This document shows positions 49,848 through 52,047 of a DNA stretch of 52,047 nt, in pieces. The position numbers and the translations under genes are program-made. Within the stretch, counting starts at the first letter, position 1. Every line of letters starts with the position of its first letter. Under the pieces are notes generated by a model. The model searched no databases. It saw nothing but the letters and a program-made list of their open reading frames with translations, and was not told the origin of the DNA. Origin of the DNA: Xylanibacter caecicola. GTDB lineage: Bacteria > Bacteroidota > Bacteroidia > Bacteroidales > Bacteroidaceae. The stretch covers positions 1 to 52,047 of the forward strand of contig NZ_JABKKJ010000017.1 of the NCBI RefSeq assembly GCF_013166515.1, given 5' to 3'.

Positions 49848-51812
49848 TTATGGATGTATTTCGGTTGCCTTCAACATTTCGGCAACTTCATCGTTTATCT
49901 TCTTTGCGAAGTCTTCCACCTTCATGGTTCCCTGGTCGCCCTGTCCCTGCTTGCGCACGGCAACAGTGCCCTCTGCCTGCTCTTTCTCGCCGACAATAAG
50001 CATGTAAGGAATGCGTTTCATTTCGTTGTCGCGTATCTTGCGTCCTATCTTCTCATTGCGACTGTCCACCATTGCACGAACTCCCACTGTGTCAAAGTAT
50101 TTTGCAATGCTTGCGGCATAGTCGTTGAACTTCTCACTGATAGGAAGTATCGCCACCTGATCGGGAGTCAGCCACAGCGGGAAATGACCGGCAGTATGCT
50201 CTATCAGCACTGCACAGAAGCGCTCCATTGAGCCGAACGGTGCACGGTGTATCATCACAGGCGCCTTCTTGGTGTTGTCCTCATCGGTATACTCCAGCTT
50301 GAAACGCTGCGGCAGGTTGTAGTCAACCTGTATTGTGCCGAGCTGCCAACGGCGTCCTATGGCATCTTTCACCATGAAGTCGAGCTTCGGTCCGTAGAAA
50401 GCAGCCTCGCCGTATTCAACCTTTGCCTTAAGACCTTTCTCCTTGCATGCCTCGATGATAGCCTGTTCAGCCGAAGCCCACACCTCGTCGCTTCCGATAT
50501 ACTTCTCATGGTCGTTAGGATCGCGCAGAGAAATCTGTGCCTCCACGTTGTCATCAGAGAAGTTGAACGTTGAGAATACGGTCTGTATGATGTCTATCAC
50601 ACGCAAAAACTCGTTCTTAACCTGGTCCGGACGACAGAAGATATGGGCGTCGTCCTGCGTGAACGAACGAACACGTGTCAGTCCGTGCAGCTCGCCGCTC
50701 TGCTCATAACGGTACACAGTTCCGAACTCTGCAATGCGCAGGGGCAGATCCTTATACGAACGCGGTTTCCATGCGAACACCTCACAGTGGTGAGGACAGT
50801 TCATAGGTTTGAGCATATACTCCTCTCCCTCCTCGGGTGTATGTATGGGCTGGAACGAATCCTTGCCGTAGTGTGCATAGTGACCGCTGGTTACATAGAG
50901 GTTCTTGCTGCCGATATGCGGGGTTATCACCTCCTGATACCCGTAACGCTTCTGTATCTTGCGCAGCATGTCCTGCAGGCGCAGGCGCAGTTCGGTGCCT
51001 TTGGGCAACCATATAGGCAGTCCCTTACCCACACGCTCGGAGAACATGAAGAGTTCCATCTCCTTACCTATCTTGCGGTGGTCGCGCTTCTTTGCCTCTT
51101 CTATCATCACAAGATACTCGTCGAGCATCTTCTTCTTCGGGAACGTTATGCCGTAAAGACGCTGCATCTGCTCGCGTGTGGCATCACCGCGCCAAAAAGC
51201 GCCGGCAACGTTCGTCAGCTTTATTGCCTTTATAACACCGGTATTGAGCAAGTGCGGACCACGGCAGAGGTCTGTAAACGCTCCCTGGGTATAGGTTGTT
51301 ATGGTGCCGTCCTCAAGATCCTGATCGATGTGCTCGCACTTGTACGTCTGACCTGCCGCGCCAAACTCTTTAAGTGCATCGGCCTTGGCTACTTCCTTGC
51401 GAACAACCGGCTCTTTCTTGCCGGCAAGTTCCTTCATCTTTGCCTCTATCTTCGGGAAGTCAGCTTCCTTTATAGACTCGCCGTCCTTAAGAAGCACGTC
51501 ATAGAAGAATCCGTTTTCTATCGCAGGACCGAAGCCGAACTGTATACCGGGATACAGTTCCTGCAACGCCTCTGCCAGCAAGTGTGCCGATGTATGCCAG
51601 AAGGCGTGCTTGCCTTCATCGTCATCCCACTTGTAGAGCGCGATGCTCGAATCCTCGGTTATAGGACGATTAAGTTCCACTGTCTCACCGTTCACACCGC
51701 AAGCCAATACGTCGCGTGCCAAAGCCGGTGATATGCTTTCGGCAATCTGTAATCCTGTCACGCCCTGTTCATACGAGCGAACAGAACCGTCCGGAAATGT
51801 AATGTTAATCAT
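49848..51812 (-). CDS. thrS: Threonyl-tRNA synthetase
   Basis: A 654-residue class II synthetase. The start is ATG 51812: the -7 box TAccTTTG (51844-51851, minus) lies between this ATG and an in-frame ATG at 51863, which is thus not used. Domains are TGS (1-65), editing domain with '[11 protein letters not shown]' zinc-like HxxxH and '[15 protein letters not shown]', catalytic core with motif 2 '[25 protein letters not shown]', zinc Cys in '[10 protein letters not shown]', and an anticodon-binding domain. In most relatives infC directly follows; here two other genes intervene. Confidence 0.97.
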   Translation of the reverse strand: MINITFPDGSVRSYEQGVTGLQIAESISPALARDVLACGVNGETVELNRPITEDSSIALYKWDDDEGKHAFWHTSAHLLAEALQELYPGIQFGFGPAIENGFFYDVLLKDGESIKEADFPKIEAKMKELAGKKEPVVRKEVAKADALKEFGAAGQTYKCEHIDQDLEDGTITTYTQGAFTDLCRGPHLLNTGVIKAIKLTNVAGAFWRGDATREQMQRLYGITFPKKKMLDEYLVMIEEAKKRDHRKIGKEMELFMFSERVGKGLPIWLPKGTELRLRLQDMLRKIQKRYGYQEVITPHIGSKNLYVTSGHYAHYGKDSFQPIHTPEEGEEYMLKPMNCPHHCEVFAWKPRSYKDLPLRIAEFGTVYRYEQSGELHGLTRVRSFTQDDAHIFCRPDQVKNEFLRVIDIIQTVFSTFNFSDDNVEAQISLRDPNDHEKYIGSDEVWASAEQAIIEACKEKGLKAKVEYGEAAFYGPKLDFMVKDAIGRRWQLGTIQVDYNLPQRFKLEYTDEDNTKKAPVMIHRAPFGSMERFCAVLIEHTAGHFPLWLTPDQVAILPISEKFNDYAASIAKYFDTVGVRAMVDSRNEKIGRKIRDNEMKRIPYMLIVGEKEQAEGTVAVRKQGQGDQGTMKVEDFAKKINDEVAEMLKATEIHP

Positions 51813-51843
51813 ATCTACAATATATGTTTTGGTTTTATCGGGG

Positions 51844-51851
51844 CAAAGGTA
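51844..51851 (-). promoter_or_regulatory. -7 box of thrS
   Basis: CAAAGGTA, i.e. TAccTTTG on the minus strand; leader about 25 nt. The IS copy ends 69 bases further upstream. Confidence 0.65.
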
Positions 51852-51920
51852 TATATTTTTCATATAACAGCGTTACATTCCACCTGCTTTTATTCTGCAA
51901 AGACATAAAAACAAGTGGAA

Positions 51921-52047
51921 CGCAGGTTCAACTGGCAAGTGCAAAAATAGCGATTTGTTTGAAGAATTCTTCTTTTGGAGTTGAGAAATTGAGTTTTTTG
52001 CGTGGACGGAGATTCAGTTTCTTTCCGACATTCCGAATGTAATTGTC
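51921..52047 (-). mobile_element. 3' end of an IS30-family insertion sequence (partial transposase), inverted copy
   Basis: Exact reverse complement of bases 1-127. The last 39 residues of the transposase read on the minus strand and end at TGA 51928-51930, towards thrS. The sequence between thrS and this copy (51852-51920) has no gene; insertion upstream of the thrS promoter leaves it intact. Confidence 0.8.

Overview
The window looks like a chromosomal contig from a Bacteroidota bacterium, most likely Prevotellaceae. Reasons: most intergenic starts carry the Bacteroidota -7 box TAnnTTTG; the gene set is typical of the group (RprX/RprY-like two-component pair, a GTPase-site-altered EF-G2, a class A2 beta-lactamase, a DUF3127 protein, SLC13/RCK permease, M13 peptidase); and intergenic regions are full of the short repeats common in Prevotella-like genomes. 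Genus is inferred, not proven. Both ends are the same 127 bases in inverted orientation, the 3' end of an IS30-family transposase, so the contig probably stops where the assembler met copies of that IS.

Layout. 0.3-9.1 kb is an accessory and stress region: an HxlR regulator with a winged-helix protein, a secreted zinc-ribbon protein, a radical SAM protein facing a second HxlR regulator, an AraC regulator facing a MATE pump, a guanidinium-type SMR exporter, and a thioredoxin-TonB fusion. 9.1-11.3 kb is mostly non-coding apart from a small outer-membrane barrel. 11.3-15.4 kb holds a DUF3127 protein with an SSB-like tail facing dnaN, a DnaQ-like exonuclease and coaBC. 15.6-19.2 kb holds a class A2 beta-lactamase, a ThrE-type exporter split over two genes, and a LysR regulator. 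19.4-25.8 kb is core: rpsF-rpsR-rplI, pyrK-pyrD, an XRE regulator, holA and an HsdR-N nuclease-fold protein. 26.3-30.0 kb is a tightly overlapping metA-U32-zinc-ribbon operon. 30.4-40.2 kb holds TspO, an M13 peptidase, an ABC-F ATPase, an SLC13 permease and a TonB-dependent receptor. 40.5-52.0 kb holds rprXY, EF-G2, hemW and the infC-rpmI-rplT/thrS translation cluster, with thrS separated from infC by two unrelated genes.

The genes are mostly recognisable; the unusual content is between them. Five repeat systems stand out. (1) Two long nested palindromes with the same five-helix layout lie in the long leaders of two secreted-protein genes. (2) Four intergenic arrays have unrelated sequences but the same 22-bp period. 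(3) Two sets of tandem promoter modules have -7 boxes spaced 86-89 bp apart. (4) Five polypurine/polypyrimidine hairpins occur, one with perfect 42-bp arms. (5) TGTAAA/TTTACA hexamers cluster beside an XRE regulator gene. In addition, both HxlR genes are preceded by paired TTACC-N4-GGT dyads exactly 19 bp apart, a likely operator code for this family here.

No rRNA, tRNA or CRISPR array was seen.
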